The notes beneath the pieces are model-generated. The model ran no database searches and had not been told where the DNA came from. It saw nothing but the letters and a program-made list of their open reading frames with translations. From Gordonia amarae NBRC 15530 (GTDB lineage Bacteria > Actinomycetota > Actinomycetes > Mycobacteriales > Mycobacteriaceae), in the NCBI RefSeq assembly GCF_000241345.1, contig NZ_BAED01000021.1, positions 1 through 59,326 on the forward strand: 59,326 nt of DNA. The letters are read 5' to 3'. This document shows positions 25,456 to 33,069 of the stretch, piece after piece. Position 1 is the stretch's first letter; each line of letters starts with the position of its first letter. Both the position numbers and the translations under genes were made by a program.

Positions 25456-26700
25456 CTAGCCCTTCGGCATGGCAAACAGGTCGCCCATCTGCACGGCGGT
25501 CAGGTCGCCGATGTTCCCGTCCTTGTCGGCGGTTCCGATCACCGCGCTACCGCTGCACGAGTTGGGCACCACGGCAACGGGTTTCGATCCACACTGGAAC
25601 TTGCCACCCGCGCCGAGCGGTACATCGACGGGTGCGGGCATCTTGTTCAGGCGGGCCGCGACACTCTCGCGGGTCAGGTCGCCCTCCATGCCGGTCAGCG
25701 CGCGCTGGAAGCCCAGCACCGAGCTGAATCCGAGGGAGCCGTCCTGGCCGTCCTTGACGCCGTACTTCTCGAGGACAGCGTTGAAGACCTTGGTGTCCTG
25801 CGCCTTCGGGTCCAGCGACGCGGTCACGCCCACCTTCACGCCCTCATAGCCGCCGGGGATCTGGTCGGCGACCTTCTTGTCGATGCACTGATCGATCGTG
25901 GTGATCTGCTGCTTGACACCGAGAGTGCGGATGGCCTTGAACGCCGCGACACAGAAGTCGCCGGCACCGAGGATGTGAATGACCTCGGCCTTCTTGTCGA
26001 GGGCCGTCTGCACCGCCGAGGTCATATCCGGGGTGCCGATCGGCACCGGAATGGTCTCCTGCGTGGCCCCCGCGTTCCCGAACACCAGCGGTGCGAGCAT
26101 CTTGATCTGGCCGGTGGCGATCGGGACGTCGATGGTGATGATCGCCGCGTTCTTGGCGCCGCTCTCCTTGGCCAGATAAGCGGGCACGCCGACGACGGTC
26201 GCGCCGTTGAGCAGCACGTGGGTGTTGGGCAGCGTCGCGGTCTTGGTTCCCGAGGCCGCCGAGGAGAAGAACGACAGTCCCGCAGGGGAAGTCACCGACA
26301 CGATCGCGTCCGGATTGGCCGGGGTGGCGGAGAGCACCGCGACGATGTTCTTGTCGGCGACCGCCTTGTTGGCGCATTCGCGGGCGGGGCCGACCTGGCC
26401 GCCGTCCTCGCAGACCTGGATCTCGATGGGGTGACCGTTGATGCCGCCGAGATACTCGTTGATGTACGAGGCGGTGGCCTTGGCGACCTCGATCTCCTGG
26501 GTGTGGTTGGGCAGTTGGCTTCCCGGAGCCTCGTACATCACCTTGACGGGGGCGCCGGTGGCCTTGTTGGCCGCGCCGAGCACCGAGGTGTCGGTGGTGG
26601 TCGAGTCCGAATCATCGTCGCTGCTCGAACAGCCGGCCACGACCAGCGACATGGCCGCGGGCAGTGCCAGCCATGCCTTGCGACGGCGTTGTGATCTCAC
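25456..26700 (-). CDS. ABC transporter substrate-binding lipoprotein (HAAT / Peripla_BP_6)
   Basis: A 414-aa protein from GTG 26700, fixed by AGGAGA 6 nt upstream. VRSQRRRKAW is followed by a hydrophobic stretch and a VAGC lipobox with lipidated Cys24, then an Asp/Ser/Thr-rich linker. The mature part has the two-lobed type 1 periplasmic-binding fold (VAKATASYINEYLGGINGHPIEI, CANKAVADKNIVAVLSA). It is the likely receptor for the LivHMGF transporter at 11104-20746, separated from it by BKACE and 2-oxoacid dehydrogenase genes on the same strand. It is the first gene of the train. Confidence 0.9.
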   Translation of the reverse strand: MRSQRRRKAWLALPAAMSLVVAGCSSSDDDSDSTTTDTSVLGAANKATGAPVKVMYEAPGSQLPNHTQEIEVAKATASYINEYLGGINGHPIEIQVCEDGGQVGPARECANKAVADKNIVAVLSATPANPDAIVSVTSPAGLSFFSSAASGTKTATLPNTHVLLNGATVVGVPAYLAKESGAKNAAIITIDVPIATGQIKMLAPLVFGNAGATQETIPVPIGTPDMTSAVQTALDKKAEVIHILGAGDFCVAAFKAIRTLGVKQQITTIDQCIDKKVADQIPGGYEGVKVGVTASLDPKAQDTKVFNAVLEKYGVKDGQDGSLGFSSVLGFQRALTGMEGDLTRESVAARLNKMPAPVDVPLGAGGKFQCGSKPVAVVPNSCSGSAVIGTADKDGNIGDLTAVQMGDLFAMPKG

Positions 26701-27080
26701 GTGAGCTCTCCTAAATACAAGCTGGGATACCGCGTGAACAGACTGATTCACCGCGGATGTCGAAGAGAATCCGATCCGGGCTCCCGGCGATGCACCGTCC
26801 GGTGCTTCGGCCAAACTTACCCGAAGGTCTTCCCTCGTTGACAAGAATTTTCACTCATGGTCTACTCGACTGGCCAAGAGTTACACACATCACAGTCCTG
26901 GTCAACCACTTCGGACAGCCCGGCCACGGAATGAGCACCGGTCCGGATCGGCAATGAACCGTACCCGCCTCCGATACCCCGCTCCGGGCGGAACACTGCT
27001 GCCCGCAAGCCCTGAAAGCACTGTGGCAAAACAGCTTTGACCGACTCTAGACGTATACCGACAACAGAAGGAGGCTTTCG
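26701..27080. other. Divergent promoter region between SBP lipoprotein and SDR
   Basis: The 380-bp gap holds the AGGAGA site of the lipoprotein gene at its left, the TTGACA promoter module at 26838-26866, and AAGGAGG 7 nt before the SDR start. No other gene is seen. The predicted leader of the SDR operon is about 200 nt long. Confidence 0.6.
26838..26866 (+). promoter_or_regulatory. Promoter module for the SDR-ALDH-ADH operon
   Basis: TTGACA (26838-26843), 17-bp spacer, TCTACT (26861-26866). The flanks and spacer are shared with the module at 31874-31902: 28 of 34 bases match, including spacer bases outside the -35/-10 boxes. This implies a common regulator-binding site. Confidence 0.7.
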
Positions 27081-27932
27081 ATGCCAGAAGCACCGGAGGG
27101 AACCGGAGCAGTGCAGGGCAAGGTAGCCCTCATTACCGGCGCCGCCCGCGGGCAGGGACGTTCACACGCCGTCCGCCTCGCACAGGAAGGCGCCGACATC
27201 ATCGCCGTCGACCTCTGCGGCTCCGTCGACACCGTCGGTTACCCACTGGCCACCGCCGATGATCTGGCGCAGACCGTCGACCTGGTGAAGGAGGCCGGCG
27301 GCCGGATCGTCGCCGCCGAGGCCGATGTCCGCGATCTCGACGCCCTGTCCGCCGCCGTCGCGCGCGGCGTGGAGGAACTCGGCCGCCTCGACATCGTGTG
27401 CGCCAACGCGGGCATCCTCACCATGGGCATGTCGCACGAGCTGAGCGAGGAGCAGTGGCGCACCATCGTCGACATCAACCTCACCGGCGCCTGGCACACC
27501 TCCAAGGTCGCCACTCCATACCTTATCGGTCAGGGCGAGGGCGGCGTGCTGATCTTCACCAGTTCCACCATGGGCCTCAAGGGCGGCCCCTTCGCCTCCG
27601 CGTACTCCGCCACCAAGCACGGAATCGTCGGCCTGGCAAAGTCTTTGGCGATGGAGCTGGCGCAGTTCCGGATCCGCTCGAATGTCCTGCATCCCACCAC
27701 GGTGCGCTCACCGATGATCGACAACCCGGTCACCCTCAAGAGTTTCCGGCCCGATCTGGAGGCCCCCACGTCCGACGACGCCACCCCGATCCTGCAGATG
27801 CTCAACCTCATCAACGAGCCGTGGATCGAGGCCGGCGCCGTGTCCGAGGCGGTGCTGTACCTGTCATCCAAGGCCGGCGAGAACATCACCGGCATCAGCC
27901 TGCCGATCGATCTCGGCGCGGCCGCGAAGTAG
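27081..27932 (+). CDS. Mycofactocin-type SDR family alcohol dehydrogenase
   Basis: This 283-aa SDR has the cofactor loop G20-A-A-R-G-Q-G26, catalytic S161/S162, Y175 and K179. The insert after the second strand (CGSVDTVGYPLATADDLAQTVDLV) is diagnostic of the mycofactocin-coupled subfamily, whose bound NAD is re-oxidised by mycofactocin rather than exchanged. It probably oxidises a secondary alcohol to a ketone, the first step of the pathway completed by the monooxygenase and esterase downstream. AAGGAGG lies 7 nt before the ATG. Confidence 0.9.
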   Translation: MPEAPEGTGAVQGKVALITGAARGQGRSHAVRLAQEGADIIAVDLCGSVDTVGYPLATADDLAQTVDLVKEAGGRIVAAEADVRDLDALSAAVARGVEELGRLDIVCANAGILTMGMSHELSEEQWRTIVDINLTGAWHTSKVATPYLIGQGEGGVLIFTSSTMGLKGGPFASAYSATKHGIVGLAKSLAMELAQFRIRSNVLHPTTVRSPMIDNPVTLKSFRPDLEAPTSDDATPILQMLNLINEPWIEAGAVSEAVLYLSSKAGENITGISLPIDLGAAAK

Positions 27933-27945
27933 GAGCCAACCGCCG

Positions 27946-29406
27946 ATGACCATCTCCCCCGCCCCCGTCGACGTCCTCCCCGACCCGCGGCCCATCATCG
28001 ACAACGCCCGCCCCGACACCGCGGGCGGCGCGTTCGCACACGTCTATGCGGCCACCGGAAAACACACCGTCGACGTTCCGCTCACCGGCCCCGCCGACGT
28101 GGACCGCGCGATCGCCGCAGCCCGCGCCGCACACCGCGACTGGAAGCACGTCGCACCGCCCGAGCGCCGGAAACTGCTGAACGCCTTGGCCGATTCCCTC
28201 GAAGCGCATTTCGAGGAGATGGTCTCCATCCAGGTCACCGAGAACGGCATCCCGTGGACCATCGCGAGCGGCCACGTGCTGCAGGTCATCGAGATGCTGC
28301 GCTACGCGGCGGGCTGGCCCGACAAACTCACCGGCGACGTCAACGCCGCCTGGCCGGGCCCCGCCCTCGACTACTCGGTGCTCGAACCGTACGGCGTGGT
28401 GGGCATCATCGTCCCGTGGAACAGCGCCCTGTTCTGCCTCGGCTCGGTGCTCGGAGCCGCCCTCGCCGCCGGGAACTGCGTGGTGATCAAGCCGCCGGAG
28501 TTCACCCCGTTCACCACGTTGCGGCTGATCGAGCTGGCCATCGAGGCCGGCTTCCCGCCCGGCGTCCTCAACGTGGTGCCCGGCGACGGCGCCGTGGGTG
28601 CCGCCCTGGTGGAGCATCCCGGGATCGACAAGATCCACTTCACCGGCAGTGGTGCCACCGCCACCAGGATCCTGCAGTCGGCCGCCGTCAATCTCACGCC
28701 GGTGGCCACCGAGCTCGGCGGCAAGTCCCCCAACATCATCTTCGATGACGCCGACCTTGATGCCGCCTCGTTCATGGCGCTCGCCTTCTGCATGCAGGTC
28801 TCCGGCCAGGGCTGCATCAACGGAACCCGGATCCTGGTGCAGGACAGCGTTCATGACGAGGTAGTCGCCCGACTGGAGCAAAACGCCGCGATGTTCGCAC
28901 CCGGCGATCCGCGCCTGCCCGAGACGATGTTCGGGCCGGTCATCAACCAGGCGGCGATCGACCGCATCACCGGTTTCATCGAACGTGCCAAGGACGCCTC
29001 GGCGGGCACCCTGGTGACCGGCGGTTCCCGAGCGGCGGGCGACTTCGCGGACGGCTTCTACCTGGAACCGACCATCTTCGCCGATGTTGACCCGGCCTCG
29101 GAGATCGCGCGCACCGAGATCTTCGGCCCGGTCATGGCGGTCATCAGGTTCACCGACGAGGCCGACGCCCTGGACAAGGCCAACGACACCGACTTCGGGC
29201 TCGCCTCCTACATCCAGACCACAAATCTGGGACGGGCGCACCGGATGGCCGCCGAACTCGATGCGGGCATGGTGTGGATCAATGGGCTAGGCTTCCCGCC
29301 GTCCATACCGTTCGGCGGGGTCAAGCAGAGCGGTACCGGACGGTCCGGCGGACTCGCGGGCATCCATGAGTTCAGCCGCACCAAGAACGTGTGGATCTCC
29401 CTGTGA
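27946..29406 (+). CDS. NAD-dependent aldehyde dehydrogenase
   Basis: A 486-aa ALDH-superfamily enzyme with Glu256 (ELGGKSPN) and nucleophile Cys290 (SGQGCINGTR), plus the C-terminal FGGVKQSGTGRSGG. It oxidises an aldehyde to an acid in the cytoplasm. It is the second gene of the operon, 13 bp after the SDR and with its own AGGAG. In the inferred pathway it acts on the aldehyde released when the alcohol from ester hydrolysis is oxidised by the downstream ADH. Confidence 0.92.
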   Translation: MTISPAPVDVLPDPRPIIDNARPDTAGGAFAHVYAATGKHTVDVPLTGPADVDRAIAAARAAHRDWKHVAPPERRKLLNALADSLEAHFEEMVSIQVTENGIPWTIASGHVLQVIEMLRYAAGWPDKLTGDVNAAWPGPALDYSVLEPYGVVGIIVPWNSALFCLGSVLGAALAAGNCVVIKPPEFTPFTTLRLIELAIEAGFPPGVLNVVPGDGAVGAALVEHPGIDKIHFTGSGATATRILQSAAVNLTPVATELGGKSPNIIFDDADLDAASFMALAFCMQVSGQGCINGTRILVQDSVHDEVVARLEQNAAMFAPGDPRLPETMFGPVINQAAIDRITGFIERAKDASAGTLVTGGSRAAGDFADGFYLEPTIFADVDPASEIARTEIFGPVMAVIRFTDEADALDKANDTDFGLASYIQTTNLGRAHRMAAELDAGMVWINGLGFPPSIPFGGVKQSGTGRSGGLAGIHEFSRTKNVWISL

Positions 29407-29452
29407 CACAGGTAGTCCCCCAGTATTTTTCAGTACATACACGAGGAGAACG

Positions 29453-30478
29453 ATGAAGTCACTGATCGCCGAGGGTAGCGAGCTCACCCTGCAGGAAGTG
29501 CCCGACGCGGCCATCGAGAAGCCCACCGACGCGGTCGTCCGCATGGTCCTGGCATCGGTGTGCGGCAGTGATCACCACCTGCTGGAGTACAACATTCCCA
29601 TGGCCTACCCGATCGGCCACGAGGCCATCGGTGAAGTTGTCGAGATCGGTTCGGATATCAGCGGACTCACCGTGGGCGACCGTGTTCTGCTGGCCGGCGA
29701 CGTGGGCTGCGGCCGCTGCCAGCCGTGCCGGTCCGGCTCCATCAAGCGCTGCAAGAACGGTGAATTCGGCATCTACGGCTCGCCCGGACCGCTGGGCGGC
29801 TGCCAGTCGGAACTGATCCGCGTACCGTTCGCCGACTTCAACGCGCTCAAGATCCCCGAGGGCATCACCGATGAGCAGGCCCTCACGATCACCGACTGCC
29901 TGCCCACCGCATACACCGCGGTGGCGCGCGCGAACATCCGGCCCGGCGGCACCGCCGCGGTGATCGGCATCGGCCCGATCGGCCTGATCGCCGTGGAGGT
30001 GGCCTTCGCACTGGGCGCGGCCACCGTGTACGCGATCGATCTGCTCGACGACCGGCTGGCCAAGGCCAAGGAACTCGGTGCGATCGCACTCAAGCCGGAG
30101 GAAGCGCTGGAGAAGATCAAGGCCGACACCGGCGGCGACCTGGTCGATTCGGTCATCGAGGCTGTGGGCGCCAAGGCCACCGTCGACCTCGGATTCCAAT
30201 TGACCGGCGCCAACCGGACTTTCAGCATCCTGGGCGCCGTACATGGCGTAGATGTCACGCTGCCGTTCGAGTCGGTGCTGCGCGGCATCACCGTGACCTG
30301 CGATCAGACCACCGAGATCCCGCTGTACTGGCCGGAACTGATCCCGCTGGTCCAGGCGGGCCGCCTGCACCCGGAGATCGTGTTCACCGACCGCTTCAAG
30401 CTCGATGACGTCAAGGCGGCGTACGAGAAGGCGCGCTCGCGTGAGCCCGGGACCATCAAGGTACTGATCGAGCCATGA
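29453..30478 (+). CDS. Zinc-dependent alcohol dehydrogenase (MDR)
   Basis: A 341-aa MDR protein from ATG 29453 (GAGGAG upstream). Catalytic zinc ligands are C37, H56 and E57; structural zinc is held by C86, C89, C92 and C100; the Rossmann loop is GIGPIGL. It is the third gene of the SDR-ALDH-ADH operon and presumably oxidises the primary alcohol (or omega-hydroxy acid) to the aldehyde. An alternative start at 29366 would overlap the ALDH gene and is rejected. Confidence 0.9.
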   Translation: MKSLIAEGSELTLQEVPDAAIEKPTDAVVRMVLASVCGSDHHLLEYNIPMAYPIGHEAIGEVVEIGSDISGLTVGDRVLLAGDVGCGRCQPCRSGSIKRCKNGEFGIYGSPGPLGGCQSELIRVPFADFNALKIPEGITDEQALTITDCLPTAYTAVARANIRPGGTAAVIGIGPIGLIAVEVAFALGAATVYAIDLLDDRLAKAKELGAIALKPEEALEKIKADTGGDLVDSVIEAVGAKATVDLGFQLTGANRTFSILGAVHGVDVTLPFESVLRGITVTCDQTTEIPLYWPELIPLVQAGRLHPEIVFTDRFKLDDVKAAYEKARSREPGTIKVLIEP

Positions 30479-30539
30479 CCATTGCCGAGGAGTTCGATCG
30501 TCTCGGCGTGCTCGCCGCCCCGAATCCGTGACAGGCCCG

Positions 30540-30567
30540 CTTTCCCGCCGGTCAACCGGCGGGAAAG
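30540..30567. terminator. Bidirectional terminator overlapping the XRE-cupin stop codon
   Basis: Perfect 13-bp arms, CTTTCCCGCCGGT and ACCGGCGGGAAAG, with a 2-nt loop. The TGA stop of the minus-strand regulator lies in the loop. It separates convergent genes (ADH on + and the regulator on -). Confidence 0.72.
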
Positions 30568-31199
30568 TAGGTGTCGAATCGGGCGGTCCCGGCTCCGCAG
30601 AGGATCGTCACCGCGGATTCGGCGCTCATGTTCCGGCGCAGGTGCGGGCGGCCGGCGTCGAACCGGATGAAGTCGCCCTCCGCGAGCTGATGAACCTCGT
30701 GATCGATGCGGTACTCGACATGCCCCGACAGGACGAACTCATATTGCCGGCCGGGTGCGGCGACGGACAACGTCCCGACGTCGTAACCGGGTGGCAGGGT
30801 CAGCAACACTCCGGCGATCCGGCTGTCGAGGCCGGGTACAAGGAGTTCGACTGTGGCGCTTGAGATGTCACCTTCACGACGGATCGTCAACCGGGATCCG
30901 TTGACGTCCTTGACCCGGTCGGCCCGTGAGGTCCGGAACAGGGCCGACACGTCCACACCCAGCGCCCTCGCGATGGCCGAGAGCGTCCCGAACGACGGGT
31001 TGCCACTGCCGTTCTCCAGCCGCGAGAGCAGACCGATGCTGACACCGCTCGCCGCCGCCAGCTGCACCAGGGTGAGGCGGTCACGGCGCAGTTCGCGAAC
31101 CCGTCCGCCGATGTGGCGGATATGGGCGCGGAGCAGTTCCGCGGTCGGATCGCCTTCGGTCGCCGCATCGTCCTTCGATGCGCGGGTGTCATCACTCAT
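30552..31199 (-). CDS. XRE-family regulator with C-terminal cupin (second of pair)
   Basis: A 215-aa protein: helix-turn-helix at about 30-88 (LVQLAAASGVSIGLLSRLENGSGNPS) and a cupin ligand-binding barrel at about 115-210 (PGRQYEFVLSGHVEYRIDHEVHQLAEGDFIRFDAGRPHLRR). It overlaps the upstream paralogue by 8 nt, so the two are co-translated and could form a heteromer. Its position between the SDR and monooxygenase operons makes it a strong candidate regulator of both. Confidence 0.9.
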   Translation of the reverse strand: MSDDTRASKDDAATEGDPTAELLRAHIRHIGGRVRELRRDRLTLVQLAAASGVSIGLLSRLENGSGNPSFGTLSAIARALGVDVSALFRTSRADRVKDVNGSRLTIRREGDISSATVELLVPGLDSRIAGVLLTLPPGYDVGTLSVAAPGRQYEFVLSGHVEYRIDHEVHQLAEGDFIRFDAGRPHLRRNMSAESAVTILCGAGTARFDTYFPAG

Positions 31200-31776
31200 T
31201 CATCAATCCACCCGTCCGGAACATCTGCACGGTCTTGACGACGGTGTCCCCGATCACCCTGTTGCGGTGCGGAAACCCCACCAGCAGAGCATCTCCCGGA
31301 CCGAGGACATGCACCTGACCGTCCTTCTCGATCTCCATCGTCCCGTCGATGACGTAGTAGAGCAGGTCGCCATCGATGCTGCGGTCGGCGTCGCGGACCT
31401 CGCCGGGCTGTTCCTCGCAGTAGGTGACGCTCATCTCGCTGTTCATCGTCGGGAGTATCAACTCGATGTTGTACGGGGTGGTCGCCGAGCTGAACGGTCG
31501 CCGCTCATGCGCCCGCACCACCACCGTCTGATCCGCGGTCTCGGGTTCGATCACGTCGTCGAGGTCGTATCCCAGCGCCGTCACCATCCGCAGCAGGCTC
31601 TCCACAGAGGGGTTGCCGGTGCCGTTCTCGATGCGGCTGATCTGCCCGACGCTGACGCCGGACTTCTCGGCGAATGCCTCGACACTGAGCATCGCCCTGC
31701 GGCTGGTGCGGATCTTTCCCCCGATCGCGCGGAGCTGATCCGCGTCCGACTCGGGCATCCGCTGTCCGCGAACCAT
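31192..31776 (-). CDS. XRE-family regulator with C-terminal cupin (first of pair)
   Basis: A 194-aa protein with HTH (VEAFAEKSGVSVGQISRIENGTGNPSVESLL) at about 30-65 and a cupin domain (YYVIDGTMEIEKDGQVHVLGPGDALLVGFPHRNRV). Cupins of this class sense small acids or CoA-derived metabolites. It shares domain order and HTH words with the following gene, which is a diverged duplicate. It is transcribed away from the esterase operon; the shared promoter module starts 98 bp upstream. Confidence 0.9.
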   Translation of the reverse strand: MVRGQRMPESDADQLRAIGGKIRTSRRAMLSVEAFAEKSGVSVGQISRIENGTGNPSVESLLRMVTALGYDLDDVIEPETADQTVVVRAHERRPFSSATTPYNIELILPTMNSEMSVTYCEEQPGEVRDADRSIDGDLLYYVIDGTMEIEKDGQVHVLGPGDALLVGFPHRNRVIGDTVVKTVQMFRTGGLMNE

Positions 31777-31873
31777 GTCTTCTACCCTCCAGATGCGCCG
31801 GCTGCGTCCAACGCCTCGTCAGGTTACCCGTCCGCCGTCGGCGAGGTGCCGCAATCGCGGGCGACTTCCATCG

Positions 31874-31902
31874 TTGACAACGAATTTCACTCGTGATGTA
31901 CT
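31874..31902 (+). promoter_or_regulatory. Promoter module for the esterase-BVMO operon
   Basis: TTGACA (31874-31879), 17-bp spacer, TGTACT (31897-31902). It matches the module before the SDR operon over 28 of 34 bases. The conserved spacer words (ATTTCACTC and TG) are candidate operator half-sites for the XRE-cupin regulators encoded next to it. Confidence 0.7.
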
Positions 31903-32061
31903 CGATGTAGGAGTAGCGCAGATCACAGCCGCGCCATGATGTCAGGTCATCCCAGATATCAGGTCACCCGGTTCACCTAAGCCGGCCCGGCCCGCCCGAT
32001 CTATCCCAGTTGAGCCGCGGCTCAGCCCATCCGACATGCCCGCCGACCAGGAGCCATGCCC

Positions 32062-32991
32062 ATGCCGCTCGATCCAGACGCCCAGGCCATAGCCGACGCC
32101 GTCGCGCAGATGCCCGCCCTCCACGAGTTGGGTCTCGAAGGGGCACGTGAGCTCACCAAACTCGCCGATTTCCCCGCCGAGACCGAGATCACCGACGTCC
32201 GCGAGATCACCGTCCCCACCCCCGCCGGGGACCTCCCGGCCCGCGTCTACCATCCGAACCCCCGTGCGGCACTACCGATCCTGCTGTATATGCACGGTGG
32301 CGGGTGGGCCACCGGCGGCCTGTGGACCGCGGACGAGACCTGCCGCAGGCTCGCCGCGCAGGGCTCGTGCGTGGTGGTCAACCTCGACTACCGGCTGGCC
32401 CCGGAACACAAGTTCCCGGCGCCCTTCGAGGACGCCTACAACGCGGCGACATGGCTGAGCGAGCACGGCGACGAGATCGGCGGCGATCGGACCCGGCTCG
32501 CACTCGGCGGCGACAGCGCCGGCGCGAACCTCTCGGCCGCGGTCGCCATCCACGCCCGCGACCACGACGGCCCGGCGATCACTGCCCTGCTGCTGGCCTA
32601 CCCGTCCGCCGAGTACGCGGTGGAGCGCCCGTCCTGGATCGAGTGCGCGGACGCGCCGATGCTGTGCACCAAGGACGTGCTGTGGTTCTGGGATTTCTAC
32701 CTCCGCGACGAGGCCGACCGCACCGATCCGCGGGCCACCCCGGCCAATGCCGAGTCGCTGGCGGGCCTGCCGTCCGCTTTCGTGCTGACCGCGGAGACCG
32801 ACCCACTGCGTGATGACGGCGAGGCCTTCGCCGCCGCGATGCAGGCGGCCGGCAATCATGTGGTCGTCAAGCGCTACCCAGGTGTCTTCCACGGATTCTT
32901 CACCATGCCGATGCTCACGCGATCGAAGACGGCGGTCGGTGACGCCGCCCGGTTCCTCAGCCGGCGCTTCGCCACCCGCGATCCCGCCTGA
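32062..32991 (+). CDS. Alpha/beta-hydrolase esterase, HSL (type IV) family
   Basis: A 309-aa protein from ATG 32062; the ATG at 32056 is only 2 nt from AGGAG and is less likely. It shows the oxyanion H78-G-G-G81 motif, nucleophile S152 in GDSAG, D247 in ETDPLRDDG and H277 in VFHGFF. It hydrolyses small esters or lactones. Directly upstream of a Baeyer-Villiger monooxygenase, it most likely opens the ester or lactone that enzyme makes. Confidence 0.91.
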   Translation: MPLDPDAQAIADAVAQMPALHELGLEGARELTKLADFPAETEITDVREITVPTPAGDLPARVYHPNPRAALPILLYMHGGGWATGGLWTADETCRRLAAQGSCVVVNLDYRLAPEHKFPAPFEDAYNAATWLSEHGDEIGGDRTRLALGGDSAGANLSAAVAIHARDHDGPAITALLLAYPSAEYAVERPSWIECADAPMLCTKDVLWFWDFYLRDEADRTDPRATPANAESLAGLPSAFVLTAETDPLRDDGEAFAAAMQAAGNHVVVKRYPGVFHGFFTMPMLTRSKTAVGDAARFLSRRFATRDPA

Positions 32992-33069
32992 GCCGTTCCA
33001 GTTGCCGGCCCGAGGGCCGTACCCGCGACTTCCCCAGCCCTATCACCGATTTCCTTCAGGAGAACCCAC

